Source: an uncultured Ruminococcus sp.
Lineage (GTDB): Bacteria > Bacillota > Clostridia > Oscillospirales > Ruminococcaceae
Length of the DNA: 36,351 bases
Direction: 5' to 3'
NCBI GenBank assembly: GCA_902786965.1
Contig: CADAEJ010000039.1
Coordinates: 1 to 36,351 of the forward strand
Made by a program: the position numbers and the translations under genes. This document shows, piece by piece, positions 5,868-14,340 of the stretch; position 1 is the first letter of the stretch, and the number at the start of each line of letters is the position of its first letter. Under the pieces are notes generated by a model. It ran no database searches and was not told the origin of the DNA. It worked only from the letters and a program-made list of their open reading frames with translations.

Positions 5868-7187
5868 TTATTCGTCCTCGTAGGAAGGCTGTTTCTTTCC
5901 GAACAGACCGCCCGATCTTTTCTTTCCGCCGCCGAGCGTGAGCGTGAATATCCTGTCGCTCATAAATAACTTCAGCGCAAGGAACATACATACGCACAGC
6001 AGAACGAACTGGTAAGCAAGACCAATGAAATAGGTCGTGTAGTCACCGAACATAACGTTCTGGTTAGCGATGAACGAGTGTGTGAACGGTATCGCCATAG
6101 TAACATACTTGATAACAGGTGAAGCCGTCTTGACATCAATAAACATCGTAACAAAGTACGGTACCATAGCCAGCAGCATGATAGGCAGCTGCAAGGTCTG
6201 TGCGCTCTTTGCGTCCTTTGCCAGCGCACCGAGGATAATAGAGATAGACAGTACGATAAGTATCGTCATAAACATCTGTGCGCCGACAAGAATATAATCG
6301 CCAACGCTCATTGTCAGACCAAGGTTCTTGAGTATCTCCTCCGTGTTCTTGTCATCTGTCATTCCGCCCGTGATGCCTTCCATCATCTTGTTCATACCGA
6401 ACATATAGACCGCAGCCTGAAGCGCAGCCACAATAGCAGCAGAAAGCATCTTTGCCGAGATGACCGACAGCCTTGAAACAGGCGAGGAAAGCAGCGTTTC
6501 CAGAGTCTTGTCAAGCTTTTCTGTCGAGATAGCGCCCATTATCATCTGTGAAGAATACATGATGAGCAGGAACATTATAATAGGTATCAGCATCGACTGT
6601 GACTGCATTATGCTTGAAACCGTCGAGCTTGCGACCTGATCCTGCTTGTCGGAAACTACCGTGAACTCCTCAAGCTTTATCGGGTCCTCCAGCTGCTTTA
6701 TTGTAGCCTCGTTCAGCGAGCTTTTCGCATAAATAGTTGACTTGATACCCTTTTGCAGCATCTCCAGCGCAACCTTCGAGCCCGTGCTGATGTTTGAGAA
6801 AGTCGCGATAGATGACATTCTCTGTGCAAATATCACCTTTGCTATCTCGTGCTTTTCTACCTGCTCGGTAAAGCCCTTTGGAATGATAACAACGTTTTTG
6901 TAGTCCGAGTCTTTAAGCTCCTTTGTGTAGTCATCGGAGTTTACCTCAACTCTCTTGACTTCCATCTCCTCCATCTTGTCCATAACGTCAAGCATCATCT
7001 TTGTGAAGTCCGTATTATCCTTATCGCATATTGTGATAGTCGTAGCGTCCTTCTTAACGTCATCGACCGCCTTTGACATCGCCTTGCCCGCGAATATCAG
7101 AACGAAAACCATAAGAAACATCGTGGCGATAGTCGTAACGCTGAGCATCTCTTTAAGCTCTTTCCTTAAAAGTATCGAGAATTTCAT
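5868..7187 (-). CDS. ABC-2 type exporter permease, NatB-like
   Basis: This is a 439-residue membrane subunit of an ABC exporter. One N-terminal helix (about 17-36) is followed by a large extracytoplasmic domain (about 40-200) and five to six helices between about 205 and 405. The coupling region LDKTLETLLSSPVSRLSVISAKM, before the second helix bundle, is typical of ABC-2 permeases such as NatB/YhaP. The C-terminus is basic, then acidic. The start ATG overlaps the stop of the ATPase gene (ATGA), and its ribosome binding site AAGGTGG lies in the ATPase gene, so the two are translationally coupled. The substrate is unknown. Sodium export in the NatAB manner is one possibility, and drug or peptide export another. 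Confidence 0.85.
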   Translation of the reverse strand: MKFSILLRKELKEMLSVTTIATMFLMVFVLIFAGKAMSKAVDDVKKDATTITICDKDNTDFTKMMLDVMDKMEEMEVKRVEVNSDDYTKELKDSDYKNVVIIPKGFTEQVEKHEIAKVIFAQRMSSIATFSNISTGSKVALEMLQKGIKSTIYAKSSLNEATIKQLEDPIKLEEFTVVSDKQDQVASSTVSSIMQSQSMLIPIIMFLLIMYSSQMIMGAISTEKLDKTLETLLSSPVSRLSVISAKMLSAAIVAALQAAVYMFGMNKMMEGITGGMTDDKNTEEILKNLGLTMSVGDYILVGAQMFMTILIVLSISIILGALAKDAKSAQTLQLPIMLLAMVPYFVTMFIDVKTASPVIKYVTMAIPFTHSFIANQNVMFGDYTTYFIGLAYQFVLLCVCMFLALKLFMSDRIFTLTLGGGKKRSGGLFGKKQPSYEDE

Positions 7188-7915
7188 CGTACAGTCACCA
7201 CCTTTTCAAATACTTCCTCAAGGTTCTTTACACCGTACTTTGCAACAAGCTCTGGTGCAGCACCTACCTCAAGCAGATGTCCCTTTGAAATAATGCCTAC
7301 TCTGTCCGATACATATTCGATCTCCAGCATGTTGTGCGACGAGAGCAAAAAGCTCATACCCTCCGCAGCCAGCTTTTTTATCATACGTCTTATCTCCAGC
7401 GCGTTGATTATGTCAAGACCCGAGGTCGGCTCGTCAAGTATAGCAAGCGCAGGCTTTGACATTATAGCCCTCGCCAGCAGAAGCCTTCTCTGCATACCTC
7501 TTGAATAGTTCGATATCTTGTCATTGAGCCTGTCGCCCAGCTCGCTTATCTCGCTGCCTCTTTTAACAAACTCCTCGACATCGCTCTTTTGTTTAGCGTA
7601 AATACCCGCCATAAAGCGCAGATATTCAACACCCTTCATAGTCTTGTAAGCGCCCGCCTCATCAGGCAGATAAGTAATGCACTCTCTTACCTTGTCAGGC
7701 TCTGTAAGAATGCTGTGACCGTCCACTACCGCATCGCCCTCTGTTGCCTTCAGCAGCGTGGAGATCATTCTGATAGTTGTGGTCTTGCCCGCACCGTTAG
7801 GACCGATAAGCGCGAATATCTCGCCCTTGCCGACCTGAAAGGTAACGTTTTCCGAAGCATATACGCCTTTTTTGTACTGCTTGGAAAGCCCCTTAACGTC
7901 AAGAACAACGTCCAT
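7184..7915 (-). CDS. ABC exporter ATP-binding protein, NatA-like
   Basis: This is a 243-residue nucleotide-binding subunit partnered with the following permease. Walker A GPNGAGKTT is at 38-46. The Q-loop region YLPDEAG near 82-88 has no glutamine, as in several DrrA/NatA-type proteins. The signature YSRGMQ is at 137-142, Walker B LAILDEP at 157-163, the D-loop SGLD follows, and the switch histidine is His194. The start is supported by AAAAGGGGGAAG 5 bases upstream and by a consensus promoter. It is the first gene of a two-gene operon that runs toward the regulator gene and ends at the shared terminator. Confidence 0.9.
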   Translation of the reverse strand: MDVVLDVKGLSKQYKKGVYASENVTFQVGKGEIFALIGPNGAGKTTTIRMISTLLKATEGDAVVDGHSILTEPDKVRECITYLPDEAGAYKTMKGVEYLRFMAGIYAKQKSDVEEFVKRGSEISELGDRLNDKISNYSRGMQRRLLLARAIMSKPALAILDEPTSGLDIINALEIRRMIKKLAAEGMSFLLSSHNMLEIEYVSDRVGIISKGHLLEVGAAPELVAKYGVKNLEEVFEKVVTVR

Positions 7916-7963
7916 ATTATCTTCCCCCTTTTATTTTTTTGGTTAAAACACATAACCTTAATT

Positions 7964-7992
7964 ATTTTAACACGATTTCACCGTGATGTCAA
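7964..7992 (-). promoter_or_regulatory. Sigma-A promoter of the ABC exporter operon
   Basis: On the minus strand TTGACA (7987-7992), 17 bp, TAAAAT (7964-7969). The spacer holds a weak inverted repeat, CACG/CGTG. Confidence 0.75.
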
Positions 7993-8027
7993 GCTAAATC
8001 GTCTGAATTATTCCCCCCGCCCCCCTA

Positions 8028-8056
8028 TTGCCAAAACCGCAAAAGTGTGTTATACT
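8028..8056 (+). promoter_or_regulatory. Promoter of the DUF4261 gene
   Basis: TTGCCA (8028-8033), 17 bp, TATACT (8051-8056), followed by a GGAGG ribosome binding site before the ATG at 8089. Confidence 0.7.
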
Positions 8057-8088
8057 ATTGAGGTATTAAAAATAATGGAGGATATATT

Positions 8089-8877
8089 ATGGCTGATGAA
8101 AAAAATATAAATGACCAGACCGCAGAAAATACCGAAAATACCGAGCGTGAGGGAAAAGGCAACGTCCTTGCAGGCTTTGTGCTGTTTAAAGACGCAAATG
8201 TCGATTGGCTGCGCTTCAAAAAGAACCTTGAAGACGACTGGGACATCACCTTTGACGACGAGATAAAGGACGGCGCAGTAGTTTTCAGCGTCGATGATAT
8301 GAACGTAGCCTGCTCGCTTATGCCCAATCCCGTCCCCAACAACGAGGCGGTCGAAGCCGCAAAGCGCAACTATCTGTGGAAGAATGCCGCCGAGGAAACC
8401 GCAAAGCACGGCGCACATATGATAGTAGCCGTCCTCAATAAGTTTGATGCCCTCGACCAGCAGGAGCTTCTTGCAAAGGTGGCCTGCTCGCTGCTCAAGC
8501 TTGATAACGCCATCGGCATCTATAAAGCACCTACCGTCTACGAAAAGGACTTTTACATCAACTTTGCCAAAACTATCGACGAGGGCGAGTGCCCCGTGCC
8601 TATCTACGTCTATGTAGGCCTTTATTCCGAGAATGGCAAGGTCTATTCCTTCACATCGGGTATGTCCGTGTTCGGCAAGCTTGAAATGGAGGTGCTTGGC
8701 ACCGAGCTTGAACCGAACGAGCTTCTGAGCTTTATGTTCACCATCTGCGAGTACGTCATCTCCGAGGATGTCGAGCTTAAAGACGGCGAGACCATCGGCT
8801 TCACCGAGGAGCAGAAGATACCCGTACACGTCAGCGCAGGCGAAGCAGTCCCGGGCGAAACGATAAAGCTCGGATAA
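8089..8877 (+). CDS. DUF4261 domain-containing protein
   Basis: This is a 262-residue soluble protein that I place in the DUF4261 family from its overall sequence. It has a polar N-terminus (1-25), then a core starting at NVLAGFVLFKDANVDW. HGAHMIVAVLN near 107-117 and the FTSGMSVFGKLEMEVLG stretch near 188-204 are typical of the family. No catalytic residues are known for DUF4261, and the role is unknown. There is no signal peptide. It has its own promoter and is followed after 12 bp by a putative lipoprotein gene, so the two are probably co-transcribed. Confidence 0.75.
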   Translation: MADEKNINDQTAENTENTEREGKGNVLAGFVLFKDANVDWLRFKKNLEDDWDITFDDEIKDGAVVFSVDDMNVACSLMPNPVPNNEAVEAAKRNYLWKNAAEETAKHGAHMIVAVLNKFDALDQQELLAKVACSLLKLDNAIGIYKAPTVYEKDFYINFAKTIDEGECPVPIYVYVGLYSENGKVYSFTSGMSVFGKLEMEVLGTELEPNELLSFMFTICEYVISEDVELKDGETIGFTEEQKIPVHVSAGEAVPGETIKLG

Positions 8878-8889
8878 AAGGTGCAGGGT

Positions 8890-9492
8890 ATGAAAAGAGC
8901 ATTCACACTTATCCTTGCCCTTGTCATGTGCGCAGCCTGTACCGCCTGCCTTGATAAAAACAGCAGCAGTAAAGCGGATAAAAGGGGCGACCTTGGCAAG
9001 CTCACCGCGCTCACGCCCTACGGCTCTACCGTCATCACAGGTATCCAGCTTGAGCATCAGGCTATGTGGCGCGACGACCCCGAGATAGAAGAAATTGTCC
9101 AAAAGCACGGTTTTTCCGCCACCAGCGAGTATTACGAGTTCGAGCTGAACGAGTGCTTTGAGGTCTATATCAAAGCCTCAACAAGAGATACATTTACCTG
9201 CTATGTCGTAAAGTATGACGAGAAAAAGGACTATAAGACCATCACCGAGGACGAGATAAAGCATTCGTGTATCGACAAAAGCCTTGAAGATCAATACCCC
9301 GATGAAAAAAACTACGGCGATATGGGCGGATTGTGCGTTGATAAGCAAAAAGGCGGCGCAACAGGAATATATGCAGTCGTCATCTTCCGTTTCGGCAAAC
9401 CCGAGGCTATGATAAAGATAAAAGTAGTGCCCAGCACAGCCCCGTCCGCATCAGCCGTCTTAAAAGAACTTGAAAAACAGAAGAAGAAATAG
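8890..9492 (+). CDS. Putative lipoprotein of unknown function
   Basis: This is a protein of about 200 residues. The signal peptide MKRAFTLILALVMCAACTAC has three closely spaced cysteines. Cys20 (after CTA) or Cys17 (after CAA) is the likely lipidated residue, although neither has a textbook lipobox. The mature part is polar, with many Asp, Glu and Lys, and ends in a lysine-rich tail. I do not recognise the family. A GTG at 8881 is in frame, but AAAGGTG at 8877-8883 is better placed for the ATG at 8890. It is co-transcribed with the DUF4261 gene and ends in a strong terminator. Confidence 0.7.
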   Translation: MKRAFTLILALVMCAACTACLDKNSSSKADKRGDLGKLTALTPYGSTVITGIQLEHQAMWRDDPEIEEIVQKHGFSATSEYYEFELNECFEVYIKASTRDTFTCYVVKYDEKKDYKTITEDEIKHSCIDKSLEDQYPDEKNYGDMGGLCVDKQKGGATGIYAVVIFRFGKPEAMIKIKVVPSTAPSASAVLKELEKQKKK

Positions 9493-9502
9493 TATCAAAA
9501 TA

Positions 9503-9537
9503 AAAAACTGCTTTGGAGCATTCCAAGGCAGTTTTTG
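9503..9537 (+). terminator. Terminator of the DUF4261-lipoprotein operon
   Basis: An 11 bp stem, ACTGCTTTGGA (9507-9517) with TCCAAGGCAGT (9522-9532), closes a GCAT loop and runs into TTTTT. Confidence 0.9.
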
Positions 9538-9581
9538 TGTTAATGCTATGAGTAATAATATGTTTTGAATGCTGTGGGAAT

Positions 9582-9731
9582 TCTCTTGGGAGTGTTTTTT
9601 CTCAAACTCTCTTTTCTGAACTCTCTAATACTTTTCAGTGACGGGAGCTTGACTCCCGTTGCTGAAAAGTCATTAAAAGGTTTAGGAAGGGGGTCTGGGG
9701 GATAACCCTTCTCCAAAAGGGTTTCCCCCAG
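9582..9731 (+). repeat. Copy C of the dispersed hairpin repeat, short form
   Basis: This 150 bp copy lies between the lipoprotein terminator and the end of argF. It shares with copy B the left end TCTCTTGGGAGTGTTTTTTC, the AAAAGGTTTAGGAAG segment and the right end CCAAAAGGGTTTCCCCCAG. Its left-arm hairpin (about 9632-9671) has a different sequence from copy B but folds the same way: CTTTTCAGTGACGGGAG pairs with CTCCCGTTGCTGAAAAG. The core GGGGG-ATA-AACCCTT/AAGGGTT-T-CCCCC hairpin begins 14 bp past the argF stop and could act on the argF 3' end. Confidence 0.9.
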
Positions 9732-9745
9732 CTATCCAAAACGAA

Positions 9746-10654
9746 CTATTCCCCCATGACCTTGACCATAACCGCCTTTTGCGCGTGCAGACGGTTTTCA
9801 GCCTCCTCAAAGATCTCGTCAGCGTGTGCCTCAAATACCTTCTCGGTTATTTCTTCCTCACGGTGAGCAGGCAGACAGTGCTGCACCATAGCATCGGGCT
9901 TTGCAGCCGCCATTATCTCGTCATTTATCTGGTAGCCCGCAAAAGCGACCTTGCGCTTTTCAGTCTCTGCTTCCTCGCCCATAGATGTCCATACGTCCGT
10001 GAACAGTACATCTGCGTCCTTTGCAGCCTCCAGCGGAACGTCCGTCATCGAGAACATATCGCCATAGCCCTTTGCAAATTCAAGCACCTGCGCGTCAGGC
10101 TGATAGTCCTTGGGGCAGGCGATGCTCACCTGCATACCGACCTTCAAGCCGCCCACGATAAGCGAGTTCGCCATATTGTTGCCGTCACCGATGTAGCACA
10201 TCTTCAAGCCCTCAAAGCGTCCCTTGAACTCGCGTATAGTCATAAGGTCGGCAAGCACCTGGCAGGGGTGGCAGAAATCGGTCAGACCGTTGATGATAGG
10301 GATCGAGCCGTACTGCGCCAGATCCTCTACCTCCTTCTGATCGAATGTGCGTATCATGATCCCGTCAATGTAGCGCGAAAGCACACGTGCCGTGTCCTGT
10401 ACAGGTTCGCCTCTGCCTATCTGCAAGTCACGGTTTGAAAGGAAAAGCGCCTGTCCGCCGAGCTGGTACATACCCGTCTCAAACGAAACTCTCGTTCTTG
10501 TCGATGATTTCTGGAATATCATACCCAGCGTCTTGCCCTTGAGTATCTTGTGTTCGATACCGTTCTTGTTCTCGTATTTGAGCTGGTCAGCAAGGTTGAG
10601 TATGTCCATTATCTCCTCTTTTGAAAGGTCGAGTAATTTCAGTAAATGCTTCAT
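9746..10654 (-). CDS. argF: Ornithine carbamoyltransferase
   Basis: This is a 302-residue enzyme of arginine synthesis that makes citrulline from ornithine and carbamoyl phosphate. The carbamoyl-phosphate motif SSTRTR is at 50-55, HPCQ at 129-132, the ornithine-binding DVWTSMG at 220-226 and HCLPAHR at 259-265. All are intact. The frame extends upstream to 10678, but AAGGAGG (10663-10669), overlapping the argD stop codon, is 8 bases before the ATG at 10654. It is the last gene of the arginine run, coupled to argD. Repeat copy C lies just downstream. Confidence 0.97.
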   Translation of the reverse strand: MKHLLKLLDLSKEEIMDILNLADQLKYENKNGIEHKILKGKTLGMIFQKSSTRTRVSFETGMYQLGGQALFLSNRDLQIGRGEPVQDTARVLSRYIDGIMIRTFDQKEVEDLAQYGSIPIINGLTDFCHPCQVLADLMTIREFKGRFEGLKMCYIGDGNNMANSLIVGGLKVGMQVSIACPKDYQPDAQVLEFAKGYGDMFSMTDVPLEAAKDADVLFTDVWTSMGEEAETEKRKVAFAGYQINDEIMAAAKPDAMVQHCLPAHREEEITEKVFEAHADEIFEEAENRLHAQKAVMVKVMGE

Positions 10655-10667
10655 TTCATTGTCCTCC

Positions 10668-11849
10668 TTAGTTGTCAAGAATATCTTTGAGAATAGCCAT
10701 TCCCGTCTTTATGTTTTCATCGCTGATGTTCAGCGGCGGCAGAAAACGCAGCTTCTCCTTTGCCGTGAGGATAAGCAAGCCCCTTTGCGCACACTGTACA
10801 AGAATGTCCGCAGCCTTTTTCGTTTTGAGCCTTACACCTATCATAAGTCCCAGACCGTCAACGCCCGCTACCTCGTCTATCTGCGCCAGCAGCTCCCTGA
10901 AAAGCTCTGCCTTGCGGTTTATTTCGTCTATGAAGCCGGGGCCCGTGACCGTGTCTATAACCACATTTCCGCCCGCACAAGCCAGCGGATTTCCGCCGAA
11001 TGTCGAGCCGTGTGTGCTTTTTGTCAGCACATCACAGCACTTCTCGTCAGCCAGGCACGCACCGATAGGCACACCGCCCGCAAGACCCTTTGCAAGCGTG
11101 GTGATGTTGGGCTTTACACCGAAAAGCTCTGATGTCAGCAAAGCACCTGTCCTGCCGATGCCCGTCTGTACCTCGTCAGCAATAGTGAGAATATCGTCCT
11201 TTGCGCACTCTTCAAATATCGCGTCAACAAACTCCTTTGTCAGCGGGCATACACCGCCCTCGCCCTGTACGAACTCAAACATCACCGCACAGACCTTGCC
11301 CTTGTTTTCCGCAAGCTTTGCTTTAAGGTCATCAATGTTGTTCGCCTCAACGTTCACAAACCCCTCAACAAACGGGAAAAAGTAGTTGTGGAAAACCTCC
11401 TGTCCCGTTGCCGAAAGTGTCGCTATCGTCCTTCCGTGGAACGAGTTGACCAGCGTTATGATGATGTTTCTCTGCGCGTCCTTTCCGTACTTGTCAAAGC
11501 TGTACTTTCTTGCAAGCTTTATCGCACACTCGTTAGCCTCCGCACCCGAGTTTCCGAAGAACACCTTTTTGTATCCTGTGCTTGTGCAAAGCTTGTCGGC
11601 AAAGTCCGCCTGCACCTTTGTGTAGTAGTAGTTCGATGTGTGCTGAATGCTCCTTGCCTGTGCGCAAACAGCGTCAGCCCATTTCTCGTTGCAGTACCCG
11701 AGGCTGTTCGTGCCTATGCCCGAGCCGAAATCTATGTACTGCTTTGCGTCCTCGTCAGTGGCAGTCTGTCCCTGCCCCTTTTCAAGCACTATGTCAAGAC
11801 GGCCGTACGTCCCCATAACGTGCTCGTTGAATTTTTCTATCGTTCCCAT
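10668..11849 (-). CDS. argD: Acetylornithine aminotransferase
   Basis: This is a 393-residue class III PLP aminotransferase that transfers the amino group from glutamate to N-acetylglutamate semialdehyde. The PLP lysine is Lys254 (TTLAKGLAGGVPIG) and the pyridine-nitrogen aspartate is Asp225 (ADEVQTG). GNSGAEANE (99-107) and SFHGRT (136-141) are the family phosphate and substrate motifs. Length is normal. The start is supported by GGAGGAAAG. The stop codon overlaps the argF ribosome binding site. It lies 19 bp after the small membrane protein gene. The same fold also serves other omega-aminotransferases, but context fixes the assignment. Confidence 0.96.
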   Translation of the reverse strand: MGTIEKFNEHVMGTYGRLDIVLEKGQGQTATDEDAKQYIDFGSGIGTNSLGYCNEKWADAVCAQARSIQHTSNYYYTKVQADFADKLCTSTGYKKVFFGNSGAEANECAIKLARKYSFDKYGKDAQRNIIITLVNSFHGRTIATLSATGQEVFHNYFFPFVEGFVNVEANNIDDLKAKLAENKGKVCAVMFEFVQGEGGVCPLTKEFVDAIFEECAKDDILTIADEVQTGIGRTGALLTSELFGVKPNITTLAKGLAGGVPIGACLADEKCCDVLTKSTHGSTFGGNPLACAGGNVVIDTVTGPGFIDEINRKAELFRELLAQIDEVAGVDGLGLMIGVRLKTKKAADILVQCAQRGLLILTAKEKLRFLPPLNISDENIKTGMAILKDILDN

Positions 11850-11868
11850 TTTACTTTCCTCCGATCAC

Positions 11869-12132
11869 TTATCTCCTGAAAAAAATAAGTACTGTTATTG
11901 CAAGTATACATACCCCGTAAATAAGCACCATAACAAAGCGCACAATGCCTTTTTTGCGGATACAGCTGTCCGTCAGCATACTTATCAGCGCAATGTATGC
12001 AAGTATGTAGTAGAATATATCGCTCACATTTATGAACCGCGAAACTACACCGATACCCAGCGCTGCGATAAGGCAGCACAGCGTAACGATGCCAGTCACC
12101 TTCAAGGCGGTCTTTTTTGCTTTATCGTCCAT
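11869..12132 (-). CDS. Small three-helix membrane protein in the arginine run
   Basis: This is an 87-residue protein with three predicted membrane helices, about 12-33, 38-56 and 65-85, and basic ends. I do not recognise the family. It lies between argB (21 bp gap) and argD (19 bp gap) on the same strand, so it is probably co-transcribed. No clear ribosome binding site precedes the ATG. Continuous coding without stops, a hydrophobic pattern and tight packing support it as a gene. Whether it acts in arginine metabolism is unknown. Confidence 0.65.
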   Translation of the reverse strand: MDDKAKKTALKVTGIVTLCCLIAALGIGVVSRFINVSDIFYYILAYIALISMLTDSCIRKKGIVRFVMVLIYGVCILAITVLIFFRR

Positions 12133-12153
12133 ATGAGTATTATATCAGATGCC

Positions 12154-13011
12154 TTAAATGAACTGCGTGCCGATGCCTTCGTTAGTAAGCAGCTCGATAA
12201 GTATCGAGTGAGGTATCCGCCCGTCAATGATAGATGTCTTTCTGACACCTCGTCTGACAGCCTCCACACAGCAGTCAATCTTTGGTATCATACCGCCGCT
12301 GATGATGCCCTTGTTTTTAAGGTACGGCACCTCGCTGACGTTTACCGTCGGTATAAGTGTCGATTCATCGTCCTTGTCCTCGAGCAGTCCGACAATGTCT
12401 GTCATCAGTATAAGGTTTTCAGCTCTCAGGCACGCCGCTATCCTCGAAGCCGCCGTGTCCGCATTTATGTTGTAGCTCTGACCGTCCTCGCCTATGCCGA
12501 CCGTCGAGATTATCGGCACATAGCCGTTGTTCAGCGCGTCGATTATCGGCTTTGTCGTTATCTTCTTGATGTCGCCCACGTAGCCAAGGTCAACCTCGCC
12601 CGTCAGCTTTTGTGCAACTATCATCTGACCGTCACAGCCGCACAGACCAAGCGCCTTGCCGCCGTGCATCTGAAGCGCGCTGACAAGCTCCTTGTTCACC
12701 TTGCCGCACAGTACCATCTTTACTATGTCGATAGTCTCCTCGTCCGTGTAGCGCAGTCCGCAGATAAACTTGCTTTCCTTGCCCACTCTCTTGAGCATCG
12801 CGTTTATCTCCGGTCCTCCGCCGTGAACGAGCACGACCTTTATGCCTACCATGCTCAAAAGCACGATGTCATTCATCACCGCGTCCTTCAGCTCGTTGTT
12901 GGTCATAGCGTTTCCGCCGTACTTTACCACAACGATCTTGTCGTGATATTTCTGAATGTACGGCAGCGCGTCAATAAGCACCTGCGAGCGCATATTGTTT
13001 TTCAGTTCCAT
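12154..13011 (-). CDS. argB: Acetylglutamate kinase
   Basis: This is a 285-residue amino acid kinase that phosphorylates N-acetylglutamate, the second step of the acetyl cycle and the usual target of arginine feedback. Lys30 in VVVKYGGNAM, HGGGPEI (63-69), NINAD (181-185) and GGMIPK (239-244) are the nucleotide and substrate motifs, all intact. An N-terminal helix before the kinase core (about 1-20) is of the kind that supports hexamer formation in arginine-inhibited enzymes, so feedback inhibition is plausible. The TGAGGAG ribosome binding site overlaps the end of the preceding gene (2 bp gap). Confidence 0.97.
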   Translation of the reverse strand: MELKNNMRSQVLIDALPYIQKYHDKIVVVKYGGNAMTNNELKDAVMNDIVLLSMVGIKVVLVHGGGPEINAMLKRVGKESKFICGLRYTDEETIDIVKMVLCGKVNKELVSALQMHGGKALGLCGCDGQMIVAQKLTGEVDLGYVGDIKKITTKPIIDALNNGYVPIISTVGIGEDGQSYNINADTAASRIAACLRAENLILMTDIVGLLEDKDDESTLIPTVNVSEVPYLKNKGIISGGMIPKIDCCVEAVRRGVRKTSIIDGRIPHSILIELLTNEGIGTQFI

Positions 13012-13013
13012 TT

Positions 13014-13886
13014 TTACTCCTCACTCTCTTTATAATCCTCATCGGCCCCGAGCAGCGCGTCCATCGTCATCTGATCGGGCAGCTCAAGCTCGTCCATTTC
13101 CGTGTCGATCTTTTTCGGCTGTATACCGTTTCCGTAGTCGGTAACGATAGTCCTCTGATATTTTCTGATAGGCTCGGCAGCCTGATTTATCCTGCCGTAC
13201 CCCTTTGAGTTTTCGCTGATGAATTCATTCCGCCTGTCTCTGTCTATCAGAAGCGTCCTGATTATCTCAAAAACAGTCGAATAGTCCCTTGTCATGTAAA
13301 TACCGCTGTGCTGGTAAGCACCGTTGAAGATCACAGGGAAATCAGGCTCGTTAGTCGCAAATATCACGTTGCCGATCTTCTCGCCGCGCTGCTCGGGCAG
13401 AACATACAGAATGTCGTTGATGTCCGTGATGTCAACGTCCTCTCCGTGCCGCGCGATTATCCGCCTGTCCGTGATAAGATACTTTATCTTGCCGATAGCC
13501 TCAAGATCGGGGCTGAGGTCGATAAAGTGCCAGTAGATAAGCACGATAGTCGTGTAAACGAACGGGAACGCGAGCGCCATAACAATAAGCACCGTCCGCG
13601 ACGTGTCATTGAGCCACATTATGAACAGCACCGCCGCCGCAATAAGTATCCCCGCGCCGATAAGAATAGATCGCAGATCGAAATATCTCTTGAATATCTT
13701 CGTGTGTTTTTTCTTTTGCTTTGGCACCTGCCCCGAGCATTCAAACATTATCTTCTCGTCCTCCAGCAGATACGCCCTGTACAGCTTGATTATCCTCTGA
13801 TTTTCCTCCAGTGATATGTCCGTGTTCAGCGGCATCTTGTAGTATTTTTCAAGGTCACCGTTAATACCGTAATTCTTGTAATACAT
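13014..13886 (-). CDS. Membrane protein with a bacterial PH-like domain
   Basis: This is a 290-residue protein. A polar N-terminal region (1-65) ends in a lysine cluster. A pair of membrane helices covers about 73-91 and 98-120. A beta-rich domain follows at about 130-215 (KYLITDRRIIARHGEDVDITDIN). It resembles the PH-like domain of bacterial membrane proteins such as YdbS, in which ITDRRII is a typical opening. The C-terminus (about 240-290) is acidic and probably disordered. The family call is by eye only. It is preceded by GGGGAGAT, lies 19 bp after a GNAT gene, and is tightly coupled to argB. No link to arginine synthesis is evident. Confidence 0.7.
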   Translation of the reverse strand: MYYKNYGINGDLEKYYKMPLNTDISLEENQRIIKLYRAYLLEDEKIMFECSGQVPKQKKKHTKIFKRYFDLRSILIGAGILIAAAVLFIMWLNDTSRTVLIVMALAFPFVYTTIVLIYWHFIDLSPDLEAIGKIKYLITDRRIIARHGEDVDITDINDILYVLPEQRGEKIGNVIFATNEPDFPVIFNGAYQHSGIYMTRDYSTVFEIIRTLLIDRDRRNEFISENSKGYGRINQAAEPIRKYQRTIVTDYGNGIQPKKIDTEMDELELPDQMTMDALLGADEDYKESEE

Positions 13887-13905
13887 AAGTAATCTCCCCG
13901 TTTTG

Positions 13906-14340
13906 TCATCTGTTTGTTTTTATTTCTCTCATCATTTTCAGCCTGTGCGCCTCATTCTCGCCAAAGCCGGACTTTTTATAAAAAGGTATCTTGTCAGGCA
14001 TAGCCGCAAGCTCCACAGCGACCTTCGTGCCGCCCACGCCATTCTCGTCCGCGTATTTCAAAAGCTCATCAATAAGCGCCCTGCCAAGCCCGCGCCCCTG
14101 ATATTCAGGGTGGACAACAACGTCCTTGATGTAATAGCAAAGCCCCTTGTCGCCGATCATCCGCGCCATAGCCACGCACCTGCCGCCGTCGCAAATGCTC
14201 ACCGTAAACAGCGTGTTTTCAAGCGCAAGCTCCACCTGTTCAATACTCGGCGCGCCGCCCCATACGCTTTCCCACAGCTCTATGAACTGACGGGCAGTCA
14301 GCTCGCCGTGCTTTATTACATAATTGCCGCTGTCTATCAA
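13906..14340 (-). CDS. GNAT acetyltransferase coupled to argJ
   Basis: This is an acetyltransferase of about 144 residues with the acetyl-CoA loop QGRGLGRA (81-88), after the beta strand CYYIKDVVVHPEY and before a helix. PFYKKSGF follows in the usual GNAT place. The frame is open to an ATG at 14388, but the family-like N-terminus (NYVIKHGEL) and a GGAGA ribosome binding site point to TTG at 14338-14340. That TTG overlaps the argJ stop codon as TTGA. The substrate is unknown. Its tight coupling to argJ in an arginine operon makes an N-acetylglutamate-related or amino-acid N-acetylation role conceivable, but this is inference. Confidence 0.8.
   Translation of the reverse strand: MIDSGNYVIKHGELTARQFIELWESVWGGAPSIEQVELALENTLFTVSICDGGRCVAMARMIGDKGLCYYIKDVVVHPEYQGRGLGRALIDELLKYADENGVGGTKVAVELAAMPDKIPFYKKSGFGENEAHRLKMMREIKTNR

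Noticed and set aside
8050-9108. A 352-codon open frame on the minus strand
   Set aside because: It is antisense to the DUF4261 and lipoprotein genes, which have a promoter, ribosome binding sites and a terminator in the right direction.
9686-9731. Calling the copy C core hairpin a dedicated argF terminator
   Set aside because: The stem is strong and well placed, but it is part of the dispersed repeat, has no T-run on the minus strand, and the same unit occurs away from gene ends.
12134-12152. TATAAT just upstream of the 87-aa membrane gene as a promoter
   Set aside because: No -35 box lies at a suitable distance upstream, and it is too close to the ATG to leave a leader; co-transcription with argB is simpler.
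11647-13035. A 462-codon open frame on the plus strand
   Set aside because: It runs antisense to argB, the small membrane gene and part of argD; those genes have intact motifs and ribosome binding sites.
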